DNA of 64,000 nucleotides, taken from the NCBI GenBank assembly GCA_965226785.1, contig CBDDEC010000004.1, positions 682,001 through 746,000 on the forward strand. Direction: 5' to 3'. The stretch is from CBDDEC01 sp965226785. Lineage in GTDB: Bacteria; Chloroflexota; Dehalococcoidia; UBA2979. This document shows positions 1-6,977 of this stretch, in pieces (within the stretch, counting starts at the first letter, position 1; every line of letters starts with the position of its first letter). The translations under genes and the position numbers were made by a program. A model generated the notes under the pieces. That model was not told the origin of the DNA, made no database searches, and saw nothing but the letters and a program-made list of their open reading frames with translations.

Positions 1-182
1 GATGGCCGTGGCCTCTGGCGAGATGGAGCCGGGAAAGAGCTCCAGCAGCACATCGGGCGAGCTGGTCCCCGCGCTAGGTATGGTGGGCTGCCCGCGAACT
101 CCGCCACGATCAAGTCGGCGAAGTCGCCAGCAGAGACTTCGCGTTGGGGGGCAGCCTGTGAAGCAGGGCAGTAGGTCGTCAC
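1..182 (-). CDS. Partial hypothetical protein coupled to the Xre regulator
   Basis: The minus strand is open from a GTG at 180-182 to the left window edge (about 60 codons), so the 3' end is missing. The GTG overlaps the TGA stop of the upstream Xre gene (GTGA overlap), which suggests translational coupling in one operon. The reading contains a short acidic/hydrophobic stretch (GDFADLIVAEFAGSP) but no domain I recognise. A toxin or peptidase partner of the regulator is possible, but nothing visible demonstrates it. Confidence 0.4.
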   Translation of the reverse strand, partial: MTTYCPASQAAPQREVSAGDFADLIVAEFAGSPPYLARGPARPMCCWSSFPAPSRQRPRP

Positions 183-496
183 TCAGTGGGACTGCCGAGC
201 CCGTGCGTGATCAGTTTCGTGGCGATCCCGATGTCATCCGAGTCTTTGAGGACGGCGAACGCGGGGACTCCGGCGAAGAACTCGACGACGCTGACCTCCA
301 GTTCGTCGAGGATCGTGAGCAGGTTCACCACCGAGATGTCACGCGCGCCGCTCTCGTACAGAGAGAGCGATCCCTGGGACAGGCCCACGGCCTCTGCAAC
401 GCGCTGCTGCGAGACCTTGCGTAGGAGACGAATCTCCCGGAGACGCGCCCCGACCGACCGCACCAACGCACTCTTCGGTGGTTTGCTCTTCGGCAC
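179..496 (-). CDS. Xre-family helix-turn-helix regulator
   Basis: A 105-aa protein whose residues 15-70 form a Cro/C1-type HTH: RLREIRLLRKVSQQRVAEA, then GLSQGSLSLYESGARDISV, with a LLTILDELEVSVVEFF helix typical of the family. The basic N-terminus (MPKSKPPKS) precedes the domain. Xre proteins are DNA-binding repressors that often pair with a toxin, peptidase or phage gene. Here the next gene starts inside the stop codon, so the regulator probably controls its own two-gene operon. The DNA target is unknown. Confidence 0.85.
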   Translation of the reverse strand: MPKSKPPKSALVRSVGARLREIRLLRKVSQQRVAEAVGLSQGSLSLYESGARDISVVNLLTILDELEVSVVEFFAGVPAFAVLKDSDDIGIATKLITHGLGSPTE

Positions 497-522
497 GTAG
501 TAGACCCTTCGCTGTCGATGGG

Positions 523-651
523 CTCTGGCACGACCCCGCGCAAACCGCGCCGAACGTGCAGTGGGTGCGTGATTTCTACGACGACTTGCAGCCGCACTCG
601 ACCGGGCAGATCTACGTCAATTTCCTCGGCGGCCGCGCATCGCTCCCGTGA
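523..651 (+). pseudogene. C-terminal remnant of a berberine-bridge-type FAD oxidoreductase
   Basis: A 42-codon stretch ending in TGA reads LWHDPAQTAPNVQWVRDFYD, followed by HSTGQIYVNFLGG. This matches the conserved C-terminus of FAD-linked oxidases with a BBE domain (W-x-R...Y-x-NF). Nothing upstream continues it: the Xre gene starts on the other strand at 496. I infer a decayed 3' fragment. The call rests on motif recall, not a search. Confidence 0.5.
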
Positions 652-697
652 TTACGGGGCACCCACCAGCACGCCACGGGGCGACTGGTGAGTGGAA

Positions 698-1027
698 TCA
701 GAACGGCGGATCGCCCTTCCCTGTTAGTTGGACAACGTGCGTCGCTTCTGGCCCGGCGGTATCCATCCTCACGGCGCCAAGGGAGCCGATGGGCGCCGAT
801 CGGCCGTCGCTGAGGCGTAGCTCGCTCGGTGGCTCGTCGCCCACCCAGCGTAGGCCGACCGCCGCTGGGGCGGTCAGCTCCCCGCCCCAGCGGGCACCGC
901 GGACCTCGAGGCTCAGCTTCCAGAGCTCAGCCGCCACCTCAGCCACCACGATCCCGTTCGGATCGAGTAGCTCGGCGGTGCCCTGCCAGTGCACCGTCCG
1001 CTCGGTGGGTTTCATGATCAACGCCAT
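698..1027 (-). CDS. Hypothetical protein, 105-109 aa
   Basis: An open frame of 109 codons; the ATG at 1015 (MKPTERTVHWQGTAEL) is an alternative start. Composition is protein-like, with alternating beta-prone segments such as GIVVAEVAAELWKLSLEVRG and VGLRWVGDEPPSELRL. No signal peptide or membrane segment is seen and I recognise no family. It could be intact, since no mobile-element end abuts it, but the opposite strand is also open, so the coding status is moderate. Confidence 0.42.
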   Translation of the reverse strand: MALIMKPTERTVHWQGTAELLDPNGIVVAEVAAELWKLSLEVRGARWGGELTAPAAVGLRWVGDEPPSELRLSDGRSAPIGSLGAVRMDTAGPEATHVVQLTGKGDPPF

Positions 1028-1342
1028 CTTCCTGGTCGATCGGCGAGCGCATGCGACTCAGACAACGATACCGCGATCCTCCAGTGGGGCAGACATCAGG
1101 CGGTGGAGCCGAAGGGCTTCGACAGGCTGTGCGGGCGTGGGCCGTGCGCTGGGACGGCTACCCGACCGACCTACGTCGGCGACAGAGACACCACGATCAC
1201 GATCTCGGCACAAAGACATACACGATGGGTGAACACACCGCCCACCATGGTGCGGATGAACTGGGGGATGAACTGGGGGATGAACTGGGGGATGAACTGG
1301 GGGATGAACTGGGGGATGAACTGGGTGATGATCCGTCGGCTG
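1028..1342. other. Intergenic stretch with a minisatellite
   Basis: No credible gene is visible. The long readings across it on both strands are generated by the 12-bp repeat at 1255-1326. The flanks (1030-1250) show no hairpin terminator or clear promoter. Confidence 0.4.
1255..1326. repeat. 12-bp tandem repeat, six units
   Basis: Six consecutive copies of GATGAACTGGGG; the last ends GGGT. The period is divisible by three, so all frames stay open (DELG or IPQF repeats), which is why several spurious ORFs cross it. Likely a replication-slippage minisatellite. Confidence 0.95.
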
Positions 1343-1575
1343 CTAGTCGACGTCGAGCACGGCCTTCCCGGCGACTCGACGCCCGAACAATGCGTCCGCG
1401 GCTTCGGCGATCCGCGTCCACGACCCGCGCCAGCCCACATCGACGCGTAGCTCGCCCGTGAGGATCAATGTCAGCAGGTACTCGAGGTCCTCGCCGGAGT
1501 GCGGGCCCTTAGTGAACGCGTGGAGGCTCCGTTGCATCCCGACGAGCGACGGGAACGAGCGCGAGCAGGAACTCC
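1343..1575 (-). pseudogene. C-terminal fragment of a zinc-type (MDR) dehydrogenase / quinone oxidoreductase
   Basis: The minus-strand reading ends ELRVDVGWRGSWTRIAEAAD, then ALFGRRVAGKAVLDVD and stop. This is the classic C-terminal signature of NADPH:quinone reductases and other medium-chain dehydrogenases (AAD-AL-x(0-2)-R-x-V-x-GKAVL). About 75 residues remain where the family has about 320. The break at 1574-1576 coincides with the left end of IS copy 1, so the IS insertion or a rearrangement at its end removed the catalytic and NAD(P)-binding parts. Confidence 0.7.
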
Positions 1576-2695
1576 CGTGGGACGGCAAAACCTGATAGGT
1601 GCAGCTCTGTCCTGAGATAGCAGAGTATCGGCGAGCCACGAGAGGCTCGTCTGTGCTCTACCTCCGTCTGCTTGTCGCAGCACTCTTCGCTTCGGTCCGC
1701 GCCCGCCGAGATCTCGTCCTCGAGAACTTAGCGCTGCGGCATCAGCTCGCCGTCTACACCCGGGGCCGTCGTCGACCGCGGCTCCGTCGCCACGACCGCC
1801 GATTCTGGTCACTGCTGGCACGCGGTTGGTCCGGCTGGCGAGGCACGCTCGTGATGGTCGAGCCGGACACGGTGGTGCGCTGGCATCGTTCTGCTTGGCG
1901 CGCCTACTGGCGCTGGAAGAGTCGTCGCCGCTCCGGACGACCCCGGATTCCCGCAGAGCTGCGACAGCTGATCGTCCGCATCGCCACTGAGCATCCGCGG
2001 TGGGGCGCCGTCCGCATCGTCGGCGAGCTGCGTGCCCTTGACTTCGAGGTGAGCGCCCGCACCGTGAGCCGCTACCGTCAGCAGGCGCTGCGGCGCCCCC
2101 CGAGTCAGTCGTGGCGCACGTTTCTGCGCAACCACGCGTCCAGCATCTGGGCTGCTGACCTGTGCACGGTGCAGACCCTCACCTTCCGCACGCTCTCCGT
2201 GTTCGTCGTGATCGACCACGACCGGCGCCGCATCCGGCACTGGAACGTGACGGAGCATCCGAACGCGCCCTGGATCTGGCAGCAGATGATCGAGGCGACC
2301 GCCTGGGGTCAGCAGCCAGGGTTCCTCATCCGAGACCGCGACCGTAGCTATGGCGGAGACTTCATCGCACGCGCTCGACGGATCGGGATCGAGACGATTC
2401 TGACTCCGGTGCGCGCGCCGAATGCCAACGCCATCGCCGAGCGCGTCATCGGCACGCTCAGGCGCGAGTGCCGCGATCACGTCATCGCCGTCAACGAACG
2501 GCATCTCCGGCGGGTGCTTGGTCAGTACGTCCAGCACTACAACGCGATGCGGCCGCATCGGTCATTGGCGCTCGACTCTCCGGAGGGACGCAAGCCGGTG
2601 CAGCGGACGCCGAGTCAGCGAGTCGTCAGCAAGCCGGTGCTAGGAGGCTTGCATCATGAGTATCGGTGGGCCGCATGAGGTTTTGCCGTCCCACG
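1576..2695 (+). mobile_element. 1,120-bp IS, copy 1
   Basis: Left end CGTGGGACGGCAAAACCTGA; right end is the inverted form (ATGAGGTTTTGCCGTCCCACG), about 20 bp with one mismatch. CC and GG flank outside make a longer palindromic CCCGTGGGAC in most copies. No clear target duplication is visible (flanks aactcc and ggcaac), as expected if the flanks have since recombined. It separates the MDR dehydrogenase remnant (1343) from an unrelated fragment (2698). Confidence 0.95.
1599..2678 (+). CDS. Integrase-type DDE transposase of the 1,120-bp IS
   Basis: A 359-aa protein. The N-terminal helical/HTH region contains LENLALRHQLAVYTR and a basic GRRRPRLRRHDRRFW. The rve core runs from about residue 180: first Asp in SSIWAADLCTVQT, second in DRDRSYGGDF, catalytic Glu in ANAIAERVIGTLRREC. 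It ends near YNAMRPHRSLALDSP. This layout matches IS3/IS481-like (rve) transposases encoded as a single ORF. The GTG at 1599 lies just inside the left terminal repeat; a second GTG at 1653 (LYLRLLVAALFA) is an alternative start. This copy differs from the others by scattered substitutions (R-Q-Q for R-R-Q, FEV preceded by D) but looks intact. Confidence 0.9.
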   Translation: MQLCPEIAEYRRATRGSSVLYLRLLVAALFASVRARRDLVLENLALRHQLAVYTRGRRRPRLRRHDRRFWSLLARGWSGWRGTLVMVEPDTVVRWHRSAWRAYWRWKSRRRSGRPRIPAELRQLIVRIATEHPRWGAVRIVGELRALDFEVSARTVSRYRQQALRRPPSQSWRTFLRNHASSIWAADLCTVQTLTFRTLSVFVVIDHDRRRIRHWNVTEHPNAPWIWQQMIEATAWGQQPGFLIRDRDRSYGGDFIARARRIGIETILTPVRAPNANAIAERVIGTLRRECRDHVIAVNERHLRRVLGQYVQHYNAMRPHRSLALDSPEGRKPVQRTPSQRVVSKPVLGGLHHEYRWAA

Positions 2696-2697
2696 GG

Positions 2698-2835
2698 CAA
2701 CGTGAGGGAAGACGGATTCGAACTGGACGTGACGCTGCTCGACACCGCGCCCCGCATTTGGCGCCACATCGCCGTCTCCGCCGGCGAGACGTTCGCCGAC
2801 GTCCACGCGGTCGTTCAGGTGGTGGTGGGATGGTG
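2698..2835 (+). pseudogene. N-terminal fragment of a pRiA4b ORF-3-like protein
   Basis: The reading FELDVTLLDTAPRIWRHIAV followed by SAGETFADVHAVVQVVVGW matches the start of the plasmid pRiA4b ORF-3-like domain (P-x-IWR-x-I ... LH-x-x-IQ-x-x-x-GW). The family is often attached to or near transposases and plasmid genes; its function is unknown. Only about 45 residues are present, fused at the left to the IS right end and lost at about 2835. Confidence 0.6.
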
Positions 2836-2876
2836 GAGTGAGCGCGGTCGAGGGGCAAGGGAGCGCGACCGGGTCG

Positions 2877-3500
2877 CTACGCCTCGAGCCGGAACGGCGG
2901 GTAGCGGTCGGTGATCAGCAGGAACGCATAGGCGAAGGCTCGCAGCCACCACCGACTGACGCCGACCGAGAAGTTGAAGAGCCCTCGGGGGTAGCGCCCC
3001 GTGAACAGGATCGCGAACCATGCGATCACGGTCACGAAGAACGCCAGTACGGACAGCACGAACAACAGGATCCAGTGCGGGATCGCCAGCAGCCATTTGA
3101 TCAAGGGCAACCAGCGATTGAGTCCCGCTTCGGCGTCCGGGTAGTCAAGGTCGAGATGGATTCGCTGCTCGTCCTCGGTCGATGGGTACTCGTCGACCAA
3201 CAGCCCGAGGTAGGCGTACACGCGCGTGCCGAAGCGGTTGAACGCGAGCATGAAGTCGAACCACCAGCGTGGGTAGCGCTGCCGGAAGAGGATCATCAGG
3301 GCGGTCGCGAGAAACAGACTCGCGCCGACGGTGACTCCGGCCTCCTCTCCGCCCTCGCCTTCGCCGTTGAGGATGGCGAGGATCAAAAGGATGGGGAGGA
3401 TGAGGATGATCCGGAACGCGGCGGTCAGCCGGTTACGGCCTTCGGTGTAGTCGATCTCCAGCCGCGCCGCGTACGCCGGCAAGCCATCGGCAGTTGCCAC
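2877..3500 (-). CDS. DUF4389 integral membrane protein
   Basis: The 207-residue reading starts at GTG 3500, preceded by GGAGG with about 7 nt spacing. It contains at least four hydrophobic segments: AFRIILILPILLILAILNG, VGASLFLATALMILF, IKWLLAIPHWILLFVLSVLA and FFVTVIAWFAILFTG. The aromatic motifs RYPRWWFDFMLAFNRFG and GRYPRGLFNFSVGVSRWWLR recur as in DUF4389 proteins, which are inner-membrane proteins of unknown role. The longer reading upstream of 3500 overlaps the tRNA and is not real. It seems complete and is one of the few intact chromosomal-type genes here. Confidence 0.85.
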   Translation of the reverse strand: MATADGLPAYAARLEIDYTEGRNRLTAAFRIILILPILLILAILNGEGEGGEEAGVTVGASLFLATALMILFRQRYPRWWFDFMLAFNRFGTRVYAYLGLLVDEYPSTEDEQRIHLDLDYPDAEAGLNRWLPLIKWLLAIPHWILLFVLSVLAFFVTVIAWFAILFTGRYPRGLFNFSVGVSRWWLRAFAYAFLLITDRYPPFRLEA

Positions 3501-3607
3501 GAGCAACCTCCAAGCAGATCCCGCCAATCCGAACGTTATCAGACGCCGCCGCTCCGCGCGTCGAGGAGGCACAAGACGCATCGGCGAAACCGCGCACCAT
3601 AGACCTC

Positions 3608-3694
3608 GGCGGGGTGCCCGAGTGGTTGAAGGGAGCGGTCTTGAAAACCGTCGTGCGTTTCGGCGTACCGTGGGTTCGAATCCCACCCCGTGGG
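3608..3694 (+). tRNA. tRNA-Ser (anticodon TGA), 3' acceptor strand disrupted
   Basis: Class II tRNA layout: acceptor 5' strand GGCGGGG at 3608-3614, D arm, anticodon stem-loop GCGGT-CTTGAAA-ACCGT giving TGA, long variable arm, and T arm GTGGG-TTCGAAT-CCCAC (3670-3686). The 3' acceptor strand should read CCCCGCC but reads CCCGTGG, which pairs only at the inner three positions. The replaced bases are the start of a MITE end (CCCGTGGGGCGCAAAAC). The tRNA is therefore probably non-functional. The body is otherwise perfect, so the event looks recent. Confidence 0.85.
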
Positions 3695-3865
3695 GCGCAA
3701 AACCTTATCCGGCCAGTGTTGACGGCCGTTTCTAGCTGCGCGCTGACTCAGGCTTGAATGACCGACGGCTTATGAGTCCGTTGATCATCCTGACCGTGAC
3801 GACATGCTCAAGACGACGAGAAACCCCGCAAACACTGGACGGATGAGGAATTGCCGCCCCACGGG
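3687..3865. mobile_element. MITE of about 178 bp inserted in tRNA-Ser
   Basis: The arms are long imperfect inverted repeats. The left reads CCCGTGGGGCGCAAAACC then TTATCCGGCCAGTGTT; the inverse of the right reads CCGTGGGGCGGCAATTCC then TCATCCGTCCAGTGTT, and both continue to GTTTC. The centre holds a motif (GACCGACGGCTTATGAGT / TTGATCATC) shared with the elements at 26219, 33679 and 8212. It has no coding capacity. Mobilisation by the integrase-type transposase of the related 682-bp element (7625) is inferred from the matching ends. Confidence 0.8.
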
Positions 3866-4132
3866 GGCCGTCCCTCCATCCCGCCCGAGCACCTGCTCAA
3901 GGCGAGCCTTGCTGATCGCGCTCTACTCCATAGGCAGCGAGCGCCAGTTCTGCGAGCGGCTGCGCTACGACCTGCTCTTCAAGTGGTTCCTCGACCTCAA
4001 CGTCAGCGACGAGCCGTTCGACGCCTCCACCTTCTCGAAGAACCGCGAGCGGCTGCTGGAGCACGACGTCTCCCACGCCTTCTTCTCGGAGGTGGTGGCC
4101 GAGGCGCGGCGGCGCCGGCTGCTCTCCGCCGA
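3866..4132 (+). pseudogene. N-terminal fragment of an IS5/IS1182-type transposase
   Basis: The reading (continuous with an upstream frame from 3804) contains IPPEHLLKASLLIALYS-like sequence in shifted form and then an uninterrupted SERQFCERLRYDLLFKWFLD, LNVSDEPFDASTFSKNRERL and VVAEARRRRLLS. This is the conserved DUF772 N-terminal domain of IS5-superfamily transposases. The DDE domain is missing, because both sides are cut by MITE ends at 3865 and 4133. Confidence 0.75.
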
Positions 4133-4230
4133 CCCGTGGGGCGGCAATATTCCATCCAGCCCATGATTTCAGCGTTTCGGAGTCAGCGGCGCGCCTCGCG
4201 GATACGGCGGATGAGGTTTTCGTGCCCCAC
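4133..4230. mobile_element. 98-bp mini MITE
   Basis: The left end is CCCGTGGGGCGGCAATATTC followed by CATCC. The right end, read inverted, is GTGGGGCACGAAAACCTCAT. The interior contains GATTTCAGCGTTTCGGAG, which resembles the subterminal part of the longer MITEs. No coding capacity. Its right end abuts the 3' fragment of the 1,120-bp IS. Confidence 0.7.
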
Positions 4231-4288
4231 AGCTAGGAGGCTTGCATCATGAGTATCGGTGGGCCGCATGAGGTTTTGCCGTCCCACG
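4231..4288 (+). mobile_element. Right-end fragment of the 1,120-bp IS
   Basis: From AGCTAGGAGGCTTGCATCAT to the terminal CCGTCCCACG this is identical to the last 57 bp of the full-length copies. The rest of the element is absent; the break is at the end of the 98-bp MITE. Confidence 0.9.
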
Positions 4289-4351
4289 GGACTATGTCCT
4301 TAGCGGCCTCGACGTCGCGACAGACGGCGCAGTGCTTCAGGGTCAGGCGGG

Positions 4352-4450
4352 CGCGCTGGGTGCGCGAGCGATGAACTCGCCGCCGTAGCTGCGGTCGCGG
4401 TCGCGGATCAGGAACCGCGGCTGCTCACCCCAGGCCGTTGCCTCGATCAA
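4352..4450 (-). pseudogene. Diverged integrase-type transposase fragment
   Basis: The minus-strand reading EATAWGEQPRFLIRDRDRSY followed by GGEFIAR is the central catalytic segment (second Asp region) of the same transposase family as the 1,120-bp IS. It differs in several residues, so it comes from a second family member. Only about 33 codons remain. Confidence 0.65.
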
Positions 4451-4680
4451 GCCGGGGCAAGTACCTGTTCATCTCGAGCCGCTTTCCCAGAGTGGACGTC
4501 CTCGTGCCGACCGCGCTGGCCGCAACCTCCGCACGGACTGGCTCCAGGCCGACGGGGTAGCGACGGGTCGAGAGCCCTGCGAGCATCCGCTCCAATCGCC
4601 AGCCGGCCCAGCACCTCTGTGCCCCGGAAGAGCTCGTAGCTCGGCAGCGGCAGCTCCCCGGACCCATCCGCCGCGCGCAT
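4451..4680 (-). pseudogene. IS256-type (mutator) transposase fragment with frameshift
   Basis: From an ATG at 4680 the reading MRAADGSGELPLPSYELFRG then TEVLGRLA shifts frame to ERMLAGLSTRRYPVGLEPV and RAEVAASAVGTRTSTLGKR. The STRRY-x-VGLEPVG block followed by SKS-x-x-SRR is typical of the N-terminal region of IS256-family transposases. The DDE domain is missing and the fragment is cut at about 4450 by another transposase remnant. Confidence 0.6.
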
Positions 4681-4731
4681 CCGCTACCATCGCATGCGCC
4701 GGGGCGCCGGCAGCTGCGGGAGGGGTGTGCG

Positions 4732-5223
4732 ATGGGCCTCGAGGACGTGCGGGCACTGACGTTCGATGTCTTCGGCACCGTGACCGACTGGCGTGCATCC
4801 GTGATCCGCGAGGGTGAGGAGCTGGCGGCGCGGAAGGGCTTCGAGACCGACTGGCCGTCGTTCGCCGACGAGTGGCGCTTCGACGGTTACATCGCCGGCA
4901 TGCTCCGCGTGCGAGATGGCGAGCTGCCATGGATGCCGGTCGACCAGTTGCATCGCATCAAGCTCGACGAACTGCTTGCAGAGCGCGGGATCGACGGTCT
5001 GACCGAGAAGGAGGTCACTGACTTCAACCGCGTCTGGCACCGGCTCCAGCCATGGCCGGACGTGCCAGGGGGCCTCGATCGGCTGCGTACCAAGTACATT
5101 GTCTCGACGCTGTCTAACGGCAACGTCGCGCTGCTGACGAACATGGCCAAGCACGGTGGCTTCGCGTGGGATTGCATCCTCTCGGCGGAGCTGACGGGCG
5201 CGTTCAAGCCAGATCCGCAGTAG
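4732..5223 (+). pseudogene. Haloacid dehalogenase (HAD, type II), C-terminally truncated
   Basis: A 163-aa reading from ATG 4732. HAD motif I is LTFDVFGTVTDW (nucleophile Asp); motif II is IVSTLSNGN; the motif III lysine is in AELTGAFKPDP. Type II 2-haloacid dehalogenases are about 220-240 aa, and the C-terminal segment with the metal-binding acidic motif IV is missing. The stop (TAG 5221-5223) is created exactly at the left boundary of the duplicated cargo-IS6 unit (5222), so the gene was broken by that unit. Confidence 0.75.
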
Positions 5224-5273
5224 GAGGCATCCGTGGGCTCGGCGTTCTCAGCACTCATTCGGACGGTCGCAGC

Positions 5274-5668
5274 GTGAGCGCGCTAAGGCCGCTAAGCGCG
5301 AGGCGAAGCGAGCGGCCCGTGCCGCTCGCAAGCGGCCTCTCGATAGAGACGCGACTCCGGATCCCACACCGGAACGGACTCCCAACGCGACCGCGGGCCC
5401 GATCTCGGCTGACCTTCCCGACGGGAGAATCATCTTGACCACGGACACATTCGGAGCCTGGCTGAACGATCGCGCTGACAGCCACGACGAGTGCAGCTCG
5501 ATCGCAGCTCTGGTGGCAGCCGATGACTGTCTTTGGTCGGTTGACTACCTGGACATGTCCCAGCACCGCGTTCGCCGACACGGCGCCACGAGCTCCGAGA
5601 TGACTGCCCTACACGCGGCCTTCGAGCGCTGGTCGCTCTCCCGGGAAGGCGCCGAGGCGCTCGGTTAG
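5274..5668 (+). CDS. Cargo ORF, split by a single-base deletion relative to its second copy
   Basis: A GTG at 5274 opens a 54-codon frame ending at TGA 5436-5438. That stop overlaps a TTG (5435) opening a 77-codon frame with MTTDTFGAWLNDRADSHDEC, SSIAALVAADDCLWSVDYLD and EMTALHAAFERWSLSREGAE. In the second copy (54903-55298) one extra C joins the two into a continuous 131-aa ORF. A perfect AGGAGG (5222) sits before a GTG at 5233 that encodes only 14 codons and ends at the GTG of 5274 (GTGA overlap). A third frame is rich in Lys/Arg/Ala (RERAKAAKREAKRAARAARK), so the true frame of the 5' half is uncertain. No family recognised. Confidence 0.45.
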
Positions 5669-5737
5669 CGTCTGGTCTTTGCGGCCCGACGCTAGCGAGG
5701 GACCCGTGGTCTGATCTGACAGAGCCTGCTGAGCTGG

Positions 5738-5947
5738 ATGTGCCGTATGCAATACCGTCGCAATCGAACGACGAGCAGCAGAATTGGTGTGAAGGTGTGG
5801 CACTACCGAGACGACTGCCCGCACTGGCCCATGAAGAACTACGAGTGGAGAGAAGAGCGACCACCGAACGAGACCATCTGCTCCAAGTGCAAGGCTGCAC
5901 AGGTCCGAGATAGACCCGTCGCGCACGTACGTGCGAGCGACAAATAG
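5738..5947 (+). CDS. Small Cys/Trp-rich hypothetical protein (cargo)
   Basis: A 69-aa ORF (alternative ATG 5747, MQYRRNRTTSS). It contains VWHYRDDCPHWPMKNYEW and ETICSKCKAAQVRDRPVAH, where spaced C-x-H and C-x-x-C pairs could bind a metal ion. It is identical in the second copy of the unit (55368-55577), whereas the preceding cargo ORF differs by a frameshift. The function is unknown; a zinc-ribbon-like accessory protein is plausible. Confidence 0.55.
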   Translation: MCRMQYRRNRTTSSRIGVKVWHYRDDCPHWPMKNYEWREERPPNETICSKCKAAQVRDRPVAHVRASDK

Positions 5948-6030
5948 CGGTTCCGTCAGATCTCAGACCACGACTCTCCTGCTAGCGTCGCGCTCACTGA
6001 CGATCCAGGAGAGGACCGACCGTGATCGAC

Positions 6031-6977
6031 TGCGTCAGATCTGAGGGCTCGAACTGTGAGGTTTAGCCTCGTCTGAGCATGGACGAGGAGACATCGGTGA
6101 ACTGTCCGCACTGTGCATCCGCCGCCACGACCAGACGCCAGGCGCGCACGACGCTCGGCTACCGGCGGTTCAACTGCCGCTCGTGCAAGCGTCGCTTCAA
6201 CGAGCGAACCGGCACGCCGTTCAACCATCTTCAGGTCCCGACCGACGTGGTGCTCCTCGCGGTGCTGTGGCGTCTGCGCTACAAGCTGAGTTTCCGCGAC
6301 GTGGCAGAGATGCTCCTCCAGCGCGGTGTTGAGGTCACGCACGAGACCATCCGGGAGTGGGAGTTTCGATTCGCCCCACTGCTTGCCGGCCAGCTCCGCG
6401 CCAAGCGACGAGCCCGAGCCGGCGAGTCCTGGTACCTCGACGAGACGTACGTGAAGGTCGCTGGGCGCTGGTGCTACCTCTACCGAGCGATCGACGGCGA
6501 CGGAGAACTGATCGATTCGATGCTGAGCGAGCGTCGAGACAAGCATGCCGCGCGGAGGTTCTTGCGGAGACTGGTCGAGATCACCGAACGCAAGCCCGCA
6601 CGGATCACGACCGACCTGCACCCCGCTTACCGACGGGCGATCCGCTGGATCATCGGCCGCAAGGCTTGGCATCGCACGACGCAGTACCTCAACAACTACA
6701 CCGAGCAGAGTCACCGAGCGGTGAAGCAGCGCTACTACCCGATGCAGGGCTTCGGGAGCTTCGAGTCCGCGTCGCGCTTCTGTAGCGCGTTCGATGAGCT
6801 GCGACAGTACTTCCGCGTCCGCCGCCGCGGTGGCGCCCATGTCGCGTTGACAGAGCAGCGACGGCTCTTCCTCACACGCGGGCACTCGCTGATCAGCGAA
6901 CTGGCTGCAGCATAGACCACCAGCGACGTCGCCTTGTGGCGCCTAAGGGTCGACGCGCCCTGAGATCTGACACTGCC
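6031..6977 (+). mobile_element. IS6-like element, copy 1
   Basis: The left end TGCGTCAGATCTGAGGGCTC and the inverted right end AGTGTCAGATCTCAGGGCGC form imperfect terminal repeats with core GTCAGATCT-AGGGC. An additional TCAGATCTCAG lies at 5957, upstream of the element, possibly a target preference or an older end. Just before the left end, GAGAGGA then GTG at 6022 looks like the start of an interrupted gene. Confidence 0.9.
6079..6915 (+). CDS. IS6-family transposase with N-terminal zinc ribbon
   Basis: A 278-aa protein. Residues 8-45 hold a zinc ribbon (NCPHCAS ... FNCRSCKRRF), followed by an HTH region (LRYKLSFRDVAEMLLQRGV). DDE triad: Asp in WYLDETYVKVAGRWCYLYRA, Asp in ARITTDLHPAYRRAI, Glu in NNYTEQSHRAVKQRYYPM. 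All are standard IS6/IS26 signatures. IS6 elements move by replicative or conservative cointegrate formation and can carry adjacent DNA as translocatable units, which fits the duplicated cargo beside this copy. It is intact. Confidence 0.95.
   Translation: MDEETSVNCPHCASAATTRRQARTTLGYRRFNCRSCKRRFNERTGTPFNHLQVPTDVVLLAVLWRLRYKLSFRDVAEMLLQRGVEVTHETIREWEFRFAPLLAGQLRAKRRARAGESWYLDETYVKVAGRWCYLYRAIDGDGELIDSMLSERRDKHAARRFLRRLVEITERKPARITTDLHPAYRRAIRWIIGRKAWHRTTQYLNNYTEQSHRAVKQRYYPMQGFGSFESASRFCSAFDELRQYFRVRRRGGAHVALTEQRRLFLTRGHSLISELAAA

Noticed and set aside
989..1461. ORFs encoding DELG, NWGM or IPQF repeats
   Set aside because: Produced by the 12-bp tandem repeat, which keeps all frames open; no supporting start or conserved domain.
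1809..2558. 249-codon minus-strand ORF antisense to the transposase, repeated in every IS copy
   Set aside because: It follows the transposase exactly in all copies and has a composition typical of antisense frames in GC-rich DNA; conservation is explained by the IS.
2690..2700. Target-site duplications for the 1,120-bp IS
   Set aside because: Flanks of all seven copies were compared; apart from the palindromic CC/GG extension no direct repeat of consistent length is visible, so none is claimed.
5956..6885. 309-codon minus-strand ORF over the IS6 transposase
   Set aside because: Antisense shadow of the transposase with no recognisable domain; the sense frame has all DDE motifs.
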